Source: Desulfosporosinus metallidurans
Lineage (GTDB): Bacteria > Bacillota > Desulfitobacteriia > Desulfitobacteriales > Desulfitobacteriaceae
Assembly: GCF_001936615.1 (NCBI RefSeq)
Contig: NZ_MLBF01000002.1
Location: 124,001-188,000 of the forward strand
Direction: 5' to 3'
DNA length: 64,000 bases
The notes beneath the pieces are model-generated. The model saw only the letters and a list, made by a program, of their open reading frames with translations, did not search any database and was not told the DNA's origin. Positions 52,071-61,220 of the stretch are shown here, piece after piece. Positions within the stretch are counted from its first letter, which is position 1. Every line of letters begins with the position of its first letter. A program made the translations under genes and the position numbers.

Positions 52071-52553
52071 TCAAAAATACAAATGCTTTGCTTCGATCTG
52101 CCATTGTTGAATCGTCAATAGGCCGAAGGAATATTGGGGCTCACGCCTTTTGTCCGTCGGAGAACCCGGATTAAACATGAGAATACCATTTTTCCATTCT
52201 ATAAATGGGATGTGACTGTGTCCAAACACAATTAGGTCAACCATACAGTTCTCAAAGGCGGCATAAGCACGTTCCTGCGTACTTTTCCCCCTTCCAGTAT
52301 CTCCATGAATTAACCCAATCTTAATGGCTTCACATTCGATAATATCACGATCTGGCAAAGAAATATCCCAACTGTCGCAATTTCCTTTGACCGCTCGAAC
52401 AGGTGCGATACAGGCCAACTCCTCCAGTAGACCCATATGTGTCAAATCACCCGCATGAAGAATTAGATCAATATTAGTTAGTTGTTCCCATACAAAACTG
52501 GGAAGAGACTTGCCCGCTCGTAAGTGGGTATCTGACAAAACCGCGATGCGCAT
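52071..52553 (-). CDS. Metallophosphoesterase, YfcE/MJ0936 family
   Basis: 160 residues with all calcineurin-like motifs: SDTHLR, HAGDL, VKGNCDS, LIHGD and FGHSHIP. The YfcE/MJ0936 group are phosphodiesterases of unknown physiological substrate. RBS AGAGGTGA. Confidence 0.93.
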   Translation of the reverse strand: MRIAVLSDTHLRAGKSLPSFVWEQLTNIDLILHAGDLTHMGLLEELACIAPVRAVKGNCDSWDISLPDRDIIECEAIKIGLIHGDTGRGKSTQERAYAAFENCMVDLIVFGHSHIPFIEWKNGILMFNPGSPTDKRREPQYSFGLLTIQQWQIEAKHLYF

Positions 52554-52590
52554 TCAATTCACCTCTTGGTTTCTAACTCCGGGCACACCA

Positions 52591-53691
52591 CTATGGGCGA
52601 ATAGTTTTTAAAACATGGTAATATGAATCCCGTTCAACAGCATCTAAACCTGTCTCATGAATCATATGGATCAGCTGATGTTCACTCTGCATTTGAGGAC
52701 TGGTGGCACCGGCCGTATGATAAATTTTCTCTTCACGAACAACTCCATCAAGATCATTGGCACCGAAGTTAAGGGCCATCTGGGCTACTTGAGGAGTGGA
52801 AGATATCCAATATGCTTTAATATATCGGAAATTATCAAGAATCAAGCGAGCCACTGCAATCACTTTCAATGTGCGTAGTGCACTAGCTTGGGAAACCTCT
52901 TCAAACTTCGTGTTTTTCGGATGAAAGGCGGTGGGAATCAAAGCATAGAAACCTTGCGTTTCATCTTGTAGCTCTCTCAATGCTAGGAGATGATCGATTA
53001 GTTCTCCATCCGTTTCAATCAAGCCATACAGCATATTCGCATTAGTTGGAATTCCCAACTGATGAGCAGTTCGATGAATTTCTAACCATCGTTCTCCGCT
53101 TAGTTTTCCCGGACATATAATTTCACGGACTCTTTGACTGAAATTCTCTGCACCGCCACCGGTTATAAAGCTGACACCAGCTTCTTTAAATGTCTTCAGA
53201 ATTTCAAAAATAGGTTTATTCTGAATCTGGGAAAAATAATCATATTCCGCTGCGGTAAAAGCTTTCAAACTTACTTTAGGGGCGCGTTCTTTAATTTTTG
53301 TAATCATGTCCAAGTAATACGAAAAGGATAGCTCAGGGTGGATCCCTCCAACAATATGTATTTCTGTTACTCCTTGATCTGCATACTGCCCTGCTTTTTT
53401 GACCACCTCTTCAATGGACATTGTGTAAGAACCCTTTTCTCCAGGGTCTTTGGCAAAAGCACAAAGCCCGCACCGTACTTTACATACATTACTATAGTTA
53501 ATATGGGCATTATTATTAAAAAACACCTGATCTCCGGTCATGGTGCGCCGCTGTTCATTCGCAAGGTAACCTAGACCAAGTATATTGGTTGTCTGCAATA
53601 AGTGTAGTCCATCATTTCGATTAAGCCGTTGTTCCGTCTTCATTTTATCATAGACGTCTTCTAATCCACTGATTATTGGATCAAATTCCAC
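52591..53691 (-). CDS. mqnE: Aminofutalosine synthase MqnE
   Basis: Radical SAM enzyme of the futalosine route to menaquinone; it makes 6-amino-6-deoxyfutalosine. The cluster motif is CKVRCGLC at about residue 70-77, followed by the MqnE-type NNNAHINYSN lead and ITGGGAENFS. 366 residues, normal. MqnC and CofH are close relatives; the ITGGGAE and length favour MqnE. Other mqn genes are not in the window. GTG start after AAGAAGGG. Confidence 0.9.
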   Translation of the reverse strand: MEFDPIISGLEDVYDKMKTEQRLNRNDGLHLLQTTNILGLGYLANEQRRTMTGDQVFFNNNAHINYSNVCKVRCGLCAFAKDPGEKGSYTMSIEEVVKKAGQYADQGVTEIHIVGGIHPELSFSYYLDMITKIKERAPKVSLKAFTAAEYDYFSQIQNKPIFEILKTFKEAGVSFITGGGAENFSQRVREIICPGKLSGERWLEIHRTAHQLGIPTNANMLYGLIETDGELIDHLLALRELQDETQGFYALIPTAFHPKNTKFEEVSQASALRTLKVIAVARLILDNFRYIKAYWISSTPQVAQMALNFGANDLDGVVREEKIYHTAGATSPQMQSEHQLIHMIHETGLDAVERDSYYHVLKTIRP

Positions 53692-53774
53692 TTCTGACCC
53701 TTCTTTCCCAAAATTATTAGTTTATATATTATAACATAATTCTCGAAATTCGAGAAAAGATAAGAAACAGTTGG

Positions 53775-53807
53775 AAAAAAGGGCTGTAAGGCAGTCCCCC
53801 ACAGTCC
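53775..53807 (-). terminator. Terminator after the 123-aa gene
   Basis: GGACTGT/ACAGCCC stem (one mismatch) then six T residues on the minus strand. Confidence 0.72.
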
Positions 53808-53823
53808 TTCATTCAATAATGTT

Positions 53824-54195
53824 TTAGTGAAAATATTTTATGCCTTGACGTTGGCGTTTAATCGCTTTGCGCACTTCATTAGCGACTCGCCATGTTTCGG
53901 GCTGGTGGGGAGTCATAAGCTCCATTTTCCCAGATCGTTTATCAATTAGTATATCCACTGTCGGTTTATGACCTTCGGCTTTTTCTCCGGGATGAAGAAT
54001 ATCAATTCCAATTTTATGTTCATCATATTGAGGCGGAACAAGGTAATTTAACACTTCTTCTGTCGCATCCATTAATTCAACAACTTGTTTTTGGGGATAT
54101 CCTTCTCTTAATAGAATATCTCGAACTTGAGGCAACGGATGTTCGAGTGTGAGCAGCATCTGGGCGCGTTGTATTAAATTATAATCGATGTCCAA
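53824..54195 (-). CDS. Hypothetical protein (123 aa)
   Basis: Soluble protein, not recognised. An N-terminal helical half (LIQRAQMLLTLEHPLPQVRDILLREGY), then a beta-containing part (ILHPGEKAEGHKPTVDILIDKR) and a basic C-terminus (RKAIKRQRQ). TTG start with GGAGGTGG 4-9 nt before it. Monocistronic. Confidence 0.65.
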   Translation of the reverse strand: MDIDYNLIQRAQMLLTLEHPLPQVRDILLREGYPQKQVVELMDATEEVLNYLVPPQYDEHKIGIDILHPGEKAEGHKPTVDILIDKRSGKMELMTPHQPETWRVANEVRKAIKRQRQGIKYFH

Positions 54196-54331
54196 AACGC
54201 CACCTCCACTTATTTATCTTTCTTAACTTATTTTCATTTTCCCCTTATACTCTCGATTGAATACTGATAGTTCTTTACGTATATGGTTATTTTTTCTATT
54301 CTATTGTTTTATCAACTCAAGGAGGCTTATT

Positions 54332-54775
54332 ATGTCGAAATTACTATCCTTCCCTTTTTTAGTTGCTGCAATATCGGGGATCGCAATGGCCATACAAGGC
54401 ACTTTGAATTCATCCCTAAGTCAAAAAACGTCGCTTCTTTCTGCAACGCTTGTGGTCCACATCATCGGTACTCTTGTCGCTGTAATTGCTGTGCTTGCAT
54501 GGCGAATTCCTCTCTTAAAACACCACTGGGTTGCGGTACCGTGGTATTTCTACCTTGGCGGCGTGCTCAGCGTCCTCATTGTCGGACTTGTTGCCATCAG
54601 TATTCCTAAGGTTGGCGTGTGCAACGCTACCACAGCAATTATTATCGGTCAGGTTAGTATGGCAGTACTTATCGATCATTTCGGATGGTTTGGTATGAGT
54701 CGTCTCCACTGGAATCCATGGCAGATTGTTGGAATCGGATTGTTTGCCGCAGGGGCTAAACTGCTCTTTCGCTAA
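54332..54775 (+). CDS. DMT-superfamily transporter, YdcZ/DUF606 type
   Basis: 147 residues with five hydrophobic spans; the pattern GIAMAIQGTLNSSLSQKTSLLSATLVVH and the C-terminal WNPWQIVGIGLFAAGA match DUF606 proteins, which act as two-gene or homodimeric exporters of the DMT superfamily. Only one such gene is seen. AAGGAGG lies 5 nt before the chosen ATG; the longer reading has no ribosome site. Overlaps the next, convergent gene by 4 bp. Confidence 0.85.
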   Translation: MSKLLSFPFLVAAISGIAMAIQGTLNSSLSQKTSLLSATLVVHIIGTLVAVIAVLAWRIPLLKHHWVAVPWYFYLGGVLSVLIVGLVAISIPKVGVCNATTAIIIGQVSMAVLIDHFGWFGMSRLHWNPWQIVGIGLFAAGAKLLFR

Positions 54776-55404
54776 TTCTTGTTTTTTGAGCGATCCCCGA
54801 TTAAGGACATATTCATAATAATTGTATAAATTTCCTCACTGACAGTAAATTTGCGAATTTGCCCGTTGGCTGCTAATATGACTGTACTTTTGCCAGTAGC
54901 ACTCTGATCACTTTCGATAATTCGAAGCAGAAAAGCATAAGCTTCACTGCTCACTGCCAACTGCTTAAACTCACCTTCAGCGACAAAGATGATCCAATAA
55001 CCCGAGGAAACTTCACTGTTTCCATTATTATAGAGAGCATTGGCTACACTCGAGAAGTCTTGTCCTAGCAATGTCTGTGGATTGGTTCCATCCGTGTTAG
55101 CACTTATCGAATTATTAAGAGTATAGTTGTCATTTATCGTACTGGTTTGAGTTACTGGTTCAGATAGACGTGAGTATATATCCTTGAAAAAGTTAGGAAA
55201 TAAGATGTAACCGACAACCCCTATAATGAGAATCCAAAGGGCCAAGGCCTGTAAATCCTGCCATAATTCACTGCGTGGTGGTCGTCCCCAGGTATTAGGC
55301 ATACCTTCCCCTCCAAATAATAGTCTATCTTCAGATTCATAAATGCTACCCTCTAAATCATATATACGTTTGTTTTTACTCAGATATGTATATGAAACTT
55401 GCAT
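54772..55404 (-). CDS. Single-span membrane hypothetical protein (210 aa)
   Basis: About 210 residues: an N-terminal tail of some 50 residues rich in charged groups, one membrane span (about 52-70), then an Asn/Ser-rich linker and a beta-containing domain (SSGYWIIFVAEGEFKQLAVSSEAYAFLLRIIE). No family recognised. The start is the ATG after GAGGGTGGG, not the earlier ATG. Divergent from uvrC with 42 bp between. Confidence 0.65.
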   Translation of the reverse strand: MQVSYTYLSKNKRIYDLEGSIYESEDRLLFGGEGMPNTWGRPPRSELWQDLQALALWILIIGVVGYILFPNFFKDIYSRLSEPVTQTSTINDNYTLNNSISANTDGTNPQTLLGQDFSSVANALYNNGNSEVSSGYWIIFVAEGEFKQLAVSSEAYAFLLRIIESDQSATGKSTVILAANGQIRKFTVSEEIYTIIMNMSLIGDRSKNKN

Positions 55405-55446
55405 CTCGTAATCCCACCCTCTAAAATAAGAACTGAGGTGGGGAAA

Positions 55447-57201
55447 ATGGATCTGCTTCGACAAAAACTGACTTTATTGCCCGAGAAGCCGGGCGTTTAT
55501 CTGATGAAAGATACACAAGGACAAATAATTTATGTCGGCAAGGCTAAAGTACTAAAAAATCGGGTAAAGTCATATTTTACAGGATCACACGTTGGAAAAA
55601 CTGAGCGCCTCGTAAGTCAAATCGTTGATTTTGAATATATCGTAACCGATTCAGAAGTAGAGGCTCTTGTTTTAGAGTGTAATCTCATTAAAAAACACAG
55701 CCCAAAGTACAATATTCTCTTGCGTGATGATAAAACCTATCCCTATTTAATGATCACAGAGGAGACCCATCCGCGGATTCTTATTACTCGACAACTCAAG
55801 AAGGGCAGAGGTAAATACTTCGGGCCTTATCCCAATGCAACTGCCGCCAAAGAAGCTGCTCGTTTACTCAATCGTCTTTTCCCATTTCGGAAATGCCGCC
55901 AAATTCCTACTCGACCCTGTCTTTATTATCACTTGGATCAATGCCTTGCTCCTTGTGTCTCAGAAGTCTCACTTGATATTTACGCCGGAATGCGCAAAGA
56001 GGTTACAACGTTTCTAAAAGGCGACCAAAGCGGGATACTATCATTATTAGAAGAGAAAATGCAAAGGGCGGCTGATGCACTTCTATTCGAACGGGCTCTA
56101 GAATATAGGGACCTAATCCAGGACATAAAACTCCTTAGTGAAAAACAAAACATCACACTCAATGACTTTATTGATCGGGATGTATTAGGGTACGCAATCA
56201 CGACGGATCAGATGTGTATTCAGATTTTTTATTTACGGCAAGGCAAACTACTGGCACGAGATAGTTTCATTTTTCCTTATTATGAAGAGCCCGAAGATGC
56301 TTTCATCTCTTTTGTTGCTCAATTCTATAGCGATCATACGTGGCCTCAGGAGATCTTGCTCCCGCCGATTGAATCTCAAATCTTATCCAGCCTATTTCCT
56401 ATCACTGTTCCTCAAAAAGGAAAGAAACATGAGCTACTCCAAATGGCAATGTCTAATGCCAAGACCACCCTTCATGATCAAATTACACTAGAAATTCGCC
56501 AACAATCCGAGACACAGCTCGCTTTAGCCACACTGGGAGAACTATTAAAGATCCCCGTTCCCGGCCGTATCGAAGCCTTTGACATATCTAATACAGCAGG
56601 GACACACACTGTTGCCGGGATGGTTCAATTCATGGAGGGTAAACCCCAGCGCAAAGGGTACCGAAAATATAAAATTCAGCCCATGGAAACCAGTGATGAT
56701 ACGGCTGCCATGGGACAGGTTATTTTGCGTCGGTATACACGAATGATTGCGGAAAACAGCCCTCTTCCAGACTTAATTTTAGTCGATGGAGGCAAAGGAC
56801 AAATTAATGCAGCCCTCGGTGCACTAAAGGCATTAAACATAACGATCCCCGTCGCCGGAATGGTTAAAAACGACCATCATCAAACCCACGGACTCCTAGA
56901 TCAATCCGGTAATCAGGTTACCCTACCCAAAAACCACCCCACCTTTTATTTACTCGGCAGGATTCAGAATGAAGTTCATCGTTTCGCTATCACATTTCAT
57001 CGTCAACAACGGGCAAAAAGTATGACACTCTCTGCTCTAGATAATATCCCAGGAATTGGGCCGAAACGCAAACAACACCTTTTGCATCATTTTTCATCGC
57101 TTGAAGACATTAAACAGGCAAGCATTGATGAACTCCAAGCAGCCGGACTACCACACAGTACTGCCTCTGTGATTTACCAATACTTTCAGACACCGTCCTA
57201 A
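55447..57201 (+). CDS. uvrC: Excinuclease ABC subunit C
   Basis: Nucleotide excision repair endonuclease that makes both incisions with UvrB. GIY-YIG nuclease domain (about 10-90: PGVYLMKDTQGQIIYVGKAK), UVR coiled-coil near 190-225, RNase H-like domain with LILVDGGKGQINAA (about 440), and tandem helix-hairpin-helix IPGIGPKRKQHLL...AGLPHSTASVI at the end. 584 residues. ATG after GAGGTGGGG. Confidence 0.97.
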   Translation: MDLLRQKLTLLPEKPGVYLMKDTQGQIIYVGKAKVLKNRVKSYFTGSHVGKTERLVSQIVDFEYIVTDSEVEALVLECNLIKKHSPKYNILLRDDKTYPYLMITEETHPRILITRQLKKGRGKYFGPYPNATAAKEAARLLNRLFPFRKCRQIPTRPCLYYHLDQCLAPCVSEVSLDIYAGMRKEVTTFLKGDQSGILSLLEEKMQRAADALLFERALEYRDLIQDIKLLSEKQNITLNDFIDRDVLGYAITTDQMCIQIFYLRQGKLLARDSFIFPYYEEPEDAFISFVAQFYSDHTWPQEILLPPIESQILSSLFPITVPQKGKKHELLQMAMSNAKTTLHDQITLEIRQQSETQLALATLGELLKIPVPGRIEAFDISNTAGTHTVAGMVQFMEGKPQRKGYRKYKIQPMETSDDTAAMGQVILRRYTRMIAENSPLPDLILVDGGKGQINAALGALKALNITIPVAGMVKNDHHQTHGLLDQSGNQVTLPKNHPTFYLLGRIQNEVHRFAITFHRQQRAKSMTLSALDNIPGIGPKRKQHLLHHFSSLEDIKQASIDELQAAGLPHSTASVIYQYFQTPS

Positions 57202-57233
57202 TGAAGATCAATCTAATAGGAGGTTTCACGCTC

Positions 57234-57395
57234 ATGATTCTAAACTATCGAGTTGAATTATGTCGAAATTGTTATTTTAAACGAACCCACCAATGTTCAC
57301 TTTCAGATTCCTACATTCAAAATCCGTTATTTTCCTATACAAAACCCAGCGGAGAATGTATTAAACACAAGCCAATTCCCTGGTTACCGCAATAG
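57234..57395 (+). CDS. Small cysteine-containing protein (53 aa)
   Basis: MILNYRVELCRNCYFKRTHQC...CIKHKPIPWLPQ: four cysteines, of which CRNC and the later C and CxKH may bind zinc. AGGAGG lies 10 nt before the ATG. It sits 32 nt after uvrC and before a strong terminator, so it is probably in the uvrC transcript. Family not recognised. Confidence 0.6.
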   Translation: MILNYRVELCRNCYFKRTHQCSLSDSYIQNPLFSYTKPSGECIKHKPIPWLPQ

Positions 57396-57408
57396 TGACA
57401 GTATAACA

Positions 57409-57451
57409 AAAGGGTACAGCAGGAACTATTATAGTTCCTGCTGCACCCTTT
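57409..57451. terminator. Bidirectional terminator
   Basis: A 21-bp stem AAAGGGTACAGCAGGAACTA with its complement (one mismatch) between convergent genes, T-rich on each side. Confidence 0.9.
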
Positions 57452-57463
57452 GACTAAATAATA

Positions 57464-58189
57464 CTAGTTCGCGCGCCGAGCACCAATGTAACGGCTTGCA
57501 TAATAACTTTCACTTAGGCTTGTAACCTGAACGCCACTATTTGACGCATGAACAAAACGTCCGCCACCGATATAAATTCCAACATGAGATGCTCCTGGAG
57601 CATATGTTGTAAAGAATACCAAATCCCCTGATTGGAGTTGATCTCGCTTTACGGAGGATCCCACGTTGAATTGTTCACTAGCGGTCCTCGGTAAGTAAGT
57701 ACCAGATCCCTTAAATACATATTGTGTATATCCCGAACAATCAAAGCCACTGCGGCTCGCTCCACCAAAGACATAGGGAACGCCAACAAGACTTAAGGCA
57801 TGATCCGCTAGATCAGAGCTATTGGATCGAGAAACTTGTTGTTTAGACGCTGCTGCCGCGACTTGAACAGGCTTTGAAGTACTTTTAGTGGATGCAACTA
57901 CAACCGTCGGATTACTTTGGCTGGGTACTGACTGCTTTGACAAGGTATTCGTTCCCATTGGGAGAATCACCGGACTAGAGACCCATTTCAATTGCTTATG
58001 CACTGCCTCTGTGTATGTTCCTGTTGGCACATTGGATGTAATCACAAGCATAGGCTTCATCAAAGAATGAATTGTTGCTGCTTGAGTTTGATTTTGAGTC
58101 GTAGCCAATGCTGGTAAGCTACTGGCTAGAATTAGGCCCGCCAAAATAGAGCTTCCCAGCCACATCCGTTTAGATGAGGGAATCACCAA
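57464..58189 (-). CDS. Secreted NlpC/P60 cell-wall endopeptidase
   Basis: C40 family cysteine peptidase that cuts peptidoglycan stem peptides. Signal peptide with cleavage near LPALAT (about 33), a Ser/Thr/Val-rich linker, then the NlpC/P60 domain (about 120-235): catalytic Cys in RSGFDCSGYTQYV, His in SHVGIYIG and the third His in RFVHAS. TTG start after AAAGGTGG. Its mRNA leader is a c-di-AMP riboswitch, the usual pairing in Firmicutes. Confidence 0.95.
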   Translation of the reverse strand: MVIPSSKRMWLGSSILAGLILASSLPALATTQNQTQAATIHSLMKPMLVITSNVPTGTYTEAVHKQLKWVSSPVILPMGTNTLSKQSVPSQSNPTVVVASTKSTSKPVQVAAAASKQQVSRSNSSDLADHALSLVGVPYVFGGASRSGFDCSGYTQYVFKGSGTYLPRTASEQFNVGSSVKRDQLQSGDLVFFTTYAPGASHVGIYIGGGRFVHASNSGVQVTSLSESYYASRYIGARRAN

Positions 58190-58202
58190 GAACTTTTCCA
58201 CC

Positions 58203-58325
58203 TTTCTTAGCTTACGAGGTTAGTTGACGGATTCGGGCAGAAGGTGTTTGCCCTACACGCGAAAAGGGTCACGTGATTCACCCCAATATAATCCCCCGTT
58301 CCAAGTACATTAAATTTGGATTCAG
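58203..58325 (-). promoter_or_regulatory. c-di-AMP riboswitch (ydaO-yuaA leader)
   Basis: The minus strand carries the conserved ydaO pattern: GGAACGGGGGATTATATTGG, then GGGGTGAATC, a GGGCAAACACC segment, and CCCGAATCCGTCAACTAACC with CTCGTAAGC. It ends 13 nt before the endopeptidase start; no poly-U terminator lies between, so control may be at translation or within the aptamer. High c-di-AMP switches such genes off in known cases. Confidence 0.9.
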
Positions 58326-58511
58326 CTTTTTGAATGTCCTATTAATATTCGTGATAAACTCTTAAAATCCTGCATAATTAGAAAAAATAATTGAAAACAA
58401 AATGTTCACACCATACGTTTCCCATAGCCACCATGTCTTATGCACACTCTCCTAAAGCGAAAGCGTCTCGGAAATTCCGACAATAGGGTGTGGATATGGA
58501 TGGTCTTCCTT

Positions 58512-58545
58512 AAAAAACAAGCGCCTCTCAATTGAGAGGCGTGCT
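58512..58545 (-). terminator. Terminator of the large structured RNA
   Basis: CGCCTCTCAATTGAGAGGCG (perfect 10-bp palindrome, 58522-58541) followed by CTTGTTTTTT on the minus strand. Confidence 0.9.
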
Positions 58546-59136
58546 TTTCTTTAAACGATAGGAAGCAACGAGTCAATATTGAGGCTTAGGTCAAGTAGGT
58601 TTTCCCACTGAGTTCCTTCGGTTTCCCGCAAGGCGATTTCTCCTTATCCCCAGCCTGAGGTGTCACCATCACTCAGAACTTGATCACCACTGAGTCCGCA
58701 CTTCAATCCTCGTTGGTACACGATCTAGAAGTTTCCTTAACACTCCTTGACAATCTAGCCTCTTTTGCAGAAAAGCATTTCCAGCAATCTAGACAGCATC
58801 GGCCAACACGGTCCAGACCTATTAAGCTTTCCCAACTTTCCCACCTCAAGGCAGGCTACACTGCACTAAGTTCCTTCCTAATGCAGGTTCTACCCTAAGC
58901 CGTAGCCTCTTAGAAGCCACGCACTTAGGCCTCCACGGAAAAGGGTCACGCCCACATGCCATTGCGGATCCCCCTCATCCTTAACCCCCAGCAGCAACCC
59001 TCGACTGGGCGTCGAAAGCCACCACCAGGAACTTCATCGGTATGCCCTTAGCGGATTATTAGGCCCGCCTTCGATTGCCAACTCATGCACTAGAATAACG
59101 TTCCATAGTTTAAAGAAAATCAATTACTTATCTACG
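58512..59136 (-). ncRNA. Large structured non-coding RNA, about 620 nt (possibly OLE class)
   Basis: No credible reading frame spans this 1.1-kb gap. The minus strand has a promoter (59143-59171), a strong terminator (58512-58545), and ends that pair: TTTTCTTTAAAC (59108-59119) with GTTTAAAGAAAA (58545-58556), extended by GGAA/TTCC. Many internal hairpins are visible, e.g. GTGGCTTC/GAGGCTAC (58902-58920), CTGCA/TGCAG (58861-58886), CGG-GAAA-CCG (58619-58628). Two CCTAAG copies and a TATGG resemble halves of the 11-nt GAAA-tetraloop receptor. The size and taxon fit the OLE RNA of anaerobic Firmicutes, but I cannot match its consensus from memory; oapA is not in the window. Confidence 0.65.
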
Positions 59137-59142
59137 TCCTTT

Positions 59143-59171
59143 ATTGTACCTGATTTTTGCTGATTAGTAAA
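59143..59171 (-). promoter_or_regulatory. Promoter of the large structured RNA
   Basis: TTTACT (59166-59171), 17-bp spacer, TACAAT (59143-59148) on the minus strand; expected start about 59136. Confidence 0.6.
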
Positions 59172-59309
59172 AATCCTCTTAACCACCTATACGCATGATT
59201 TCATAAGCTTAAGTATCCCTTATTCAGCTTAAGTGCCTTTTAGTCCAGCTCAATGTTCAAAATTTGTAGAATCGCGGTTATTTGGTTGATGAAAGGATTC
59301 AATTCAAAT

Positions 59310-60677
59310 TTAATTTGAAAGGCTAATTAATGGAGCTGGAATCCGGCCCCCACGGTTAACAAACATTTTTGAAGAAAATGGATGAATGGCCATAACCGGT
59401 GCTCCACCCAATAATCCGCCATATTCTACCCGATCACCCGCCTTCTTGCCAGGCGCGGGAATCACTCGTACAGCTGTTGTCTTTTTATTGATCATCCCTA
59501 TTGCGGCTTCATCCGCAATAATTGCCGAAATTGTTTCAGGGCTGACATCTCCTGGTAGCGCAATCATATCTAAACCGACCGAACAGACGCAGGTCATTGC
59601 TTCTAACTTATCGAGGGTTAATGCCCCAACCTCAACAGCTTTTATCATTCCCGCATCCTCCGAGACTGGTATAAATGCACCGCTTAAACCTCCAACGTGA
59701 GATGATGCCATTGCGCCACCCTTCTTAACCGCATCATTAAGTAACGCCAAGGCGGCGGTTGTTCCATGCGTCCCGCATCGTTCAAGTCCCATATTTTCCA
59801 GGATTTCTGCCACACTATCCCCGATTGCAGGAGTTGGTGCCAAAGAAAGATCTACAATTCCAAAGGGGACATCTAAGACCTTCGATGCTGCCCGTCCAAT
59901 AAGCTCTCCCATACGAGTAATTTTGAATGCTGTTTGTTTAATTAAATTAGACAATTCGCTGAAATCTGCTTCAGGGTATTCTTTCACTACATTTGCCACA
60001 ACCCCAGGTCCACTCACACCTACATTGATTACACACTCGGGTTCTCCAACACCATGGAAAGCTCCGGCCATGAACGGATTATCCTCTGGTGCATTGCAAA
60101 AGACGACCAATTTTGCTGCCGCTATCCCATCTCTGTCAGCCGTCATTTGAGCAGATTTCAAAATTACATTGCCCATTTTCAGAACTGCATCCATATTAAT
60201 CCCTGTTTTAGTCGTTCCAATATTCACTGACGAACAAACAAATTCTGTTTCACTAAGTGCTTGTGGTATGGCATCGATGAGCGCTAAATCTCCGCCAGTA
60301 AACCCTTTTTGAACCAGGGCAGAAAACCCACCGATAAAATTAACCCCAATCTCTCTCGCAGCACGATCTAATACTTTGGCTATTCGGACCATTTGATCTG
60401 AATTTAAATGATTCGCCGCAATCGCTATGGGAGTGACTGATACCCGTTTATTTATAATGGGAATTCCGTAACGTGCCGAGATTTGCTCGCCCACTGCTAC
60501 TAACTGTCCTGCATTTTTAGCGATCTTATCATAAATTTTTTGTTCCATCCGATTAATATCTTCGGATCCACAATCAAGTAGACTAATTCCCATCGTAATA
60601 GTTCGAATATCCAAATTTTCTTCATGAATCATCTTAATAGTTTGTTGAATTTCTTCTCGTGCAAATGTTATTGTCAT
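59310..60677 (-). CDS. UPF0210/DUF711 family protein (PFL-like)
   Basis: 455 residues of the DUF711 family, distantly related to pyruvate-formate-lyase-like folds; the function is unknown. Characteristic segments: [76 protein letters not shown]. It stands 44 nt after an ACT-domain gene; the ACT-UPF0210 pair is a conserved couple across Firmicutes and archaea. Confidence 0.92.
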   Translation of the reverse strand: MTITFAREEIQQTIKMIHEENLDIRTITMGISLLDCGSEDINRMEQKIYDKIAKNAGQLVAVGEQISARYGIPIINKRVSVTPIAIAANHLNSDQMVRIAKVLDRAAREIGVNFIGGFSALVQKGFTGGDLALIDAIPQALSETEFVCSSVNIGTTKTGINMDAVLKMGNVILKSAQMTADRDGIAAAKLVVFCNAPEDNPFMAGAFHGVGEPECVINVGVSGPGVVANVVKEYPEADFSELSNLIKQTAFKITRMGELIGRAASKVLDVPFGIVDLSLAPTPAIGDSVAEILENMGLERCGTHGTTAALALLNDAVKKGGAMASSHVGGLSGAFIPVSEDAGMIKAVEVGALTLDKLEAMTCVCSVGLDMIALPGDVSPETISAIIADEAAIGMINKKTTAVRVIPAPGKKAGDRVEYGGLLGGAPVMAIHPFSSKMFVNRGGRIPAPLISLSN

Positions 60678-60721
60678 AACTTTCCTCCACTATCCTAACT
60701 TGAGTTCCCCTGAAAGCTCTA

Positions 60722-61015
60722 TTAAATGCGATGCATAAACGTAAAGATATCTTCATGTTGAACCTTTACCTGCAACCCTTTGTTGTCGCCCTCATGTTCC
60801 AGTGTGCGTGCTAATTCGACAAGTTCTAAAATGGCTGGTTTCAAGTCTACCACCATGATCATTGTGAAAAATTCATTCACAATGGTTTGACTGATATCCA
60901 GTATGTTGACATGATATTCCGCAAGTCTTCCTGAAACCCAAGCGATAATTCCAATTTGGTCACGACCCAAGACAGTAATAATAGCACGGTTAGACTCTTC
61001 CCGTGATAATGTCAT
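60722..61015 (-). CDS. ACT domain protein (UPF0237)
   Basis: 97 residues, an ACT-domain regulator: RAIITVLGRDQIGIIAWVSGRLAEYHVNILDIS is the UPF0237 signature and the domain binds amino acids in relatives. The ATG after GGGAGG is used; 37 upstream codons without a ribosome site are excluded. Partner of the downstream UPF0210 gene. Confidence 0.93.
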   Translation of the reverse strand: MTLSREESNRAIITVLGRDQIGIIAWVSGRLAEYHVNILDISQTIVNEFFTMIMVVDLKPAILELVELARTLEHEGDNKGLQVKVQHEDIFTFMHRI

Positions 61016-61176
61016 AGTAGTTCCTCCCTTTATAGACGTTTGTATTCTGATTATGGACATTAGACTAACACATCTAAGGAGTATACTCAAGTACTTTTCG
61101 AGGGATAGATTGTTTTTCGAGTACACTCAGCCTTCCAGATCACAAGACCTACTTTCTCACCCATTAAAGTATAAGT

Positions 61177-61206
61177 AAGAGAGAGCTCATATATGAGCTC
61201 TCTCTT
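61177..61206. terminator. Perfect 30-bp palindrome, terminator-like
   Basis: AAGAGAGAGCTCATA and its exact complement, ending in TTTT on the plus strand, 14 nt after the selenoprotein stop. Probably its terminator, on both strands. Confidence 0.7.
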
Positions 61207-61220
61207 TTCCATCTCTTGCC

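Noticed and set aside
58680-58898. 72-codon plus-strand frame in the large RNA region
   Set aside because: No ribosome site, composition like the surrounding non-coding DNA, and it runs antisense through RNA stems.
58512-59136. RNase P RNA, tmRNA or group II intron as identity of the large RNA
   Set aside because: No GAGGAAAGTCC core of RNase P, no tRNA-like CCA end of tmRNA, and no intron domain V pattern; length also disagrees with the first two.
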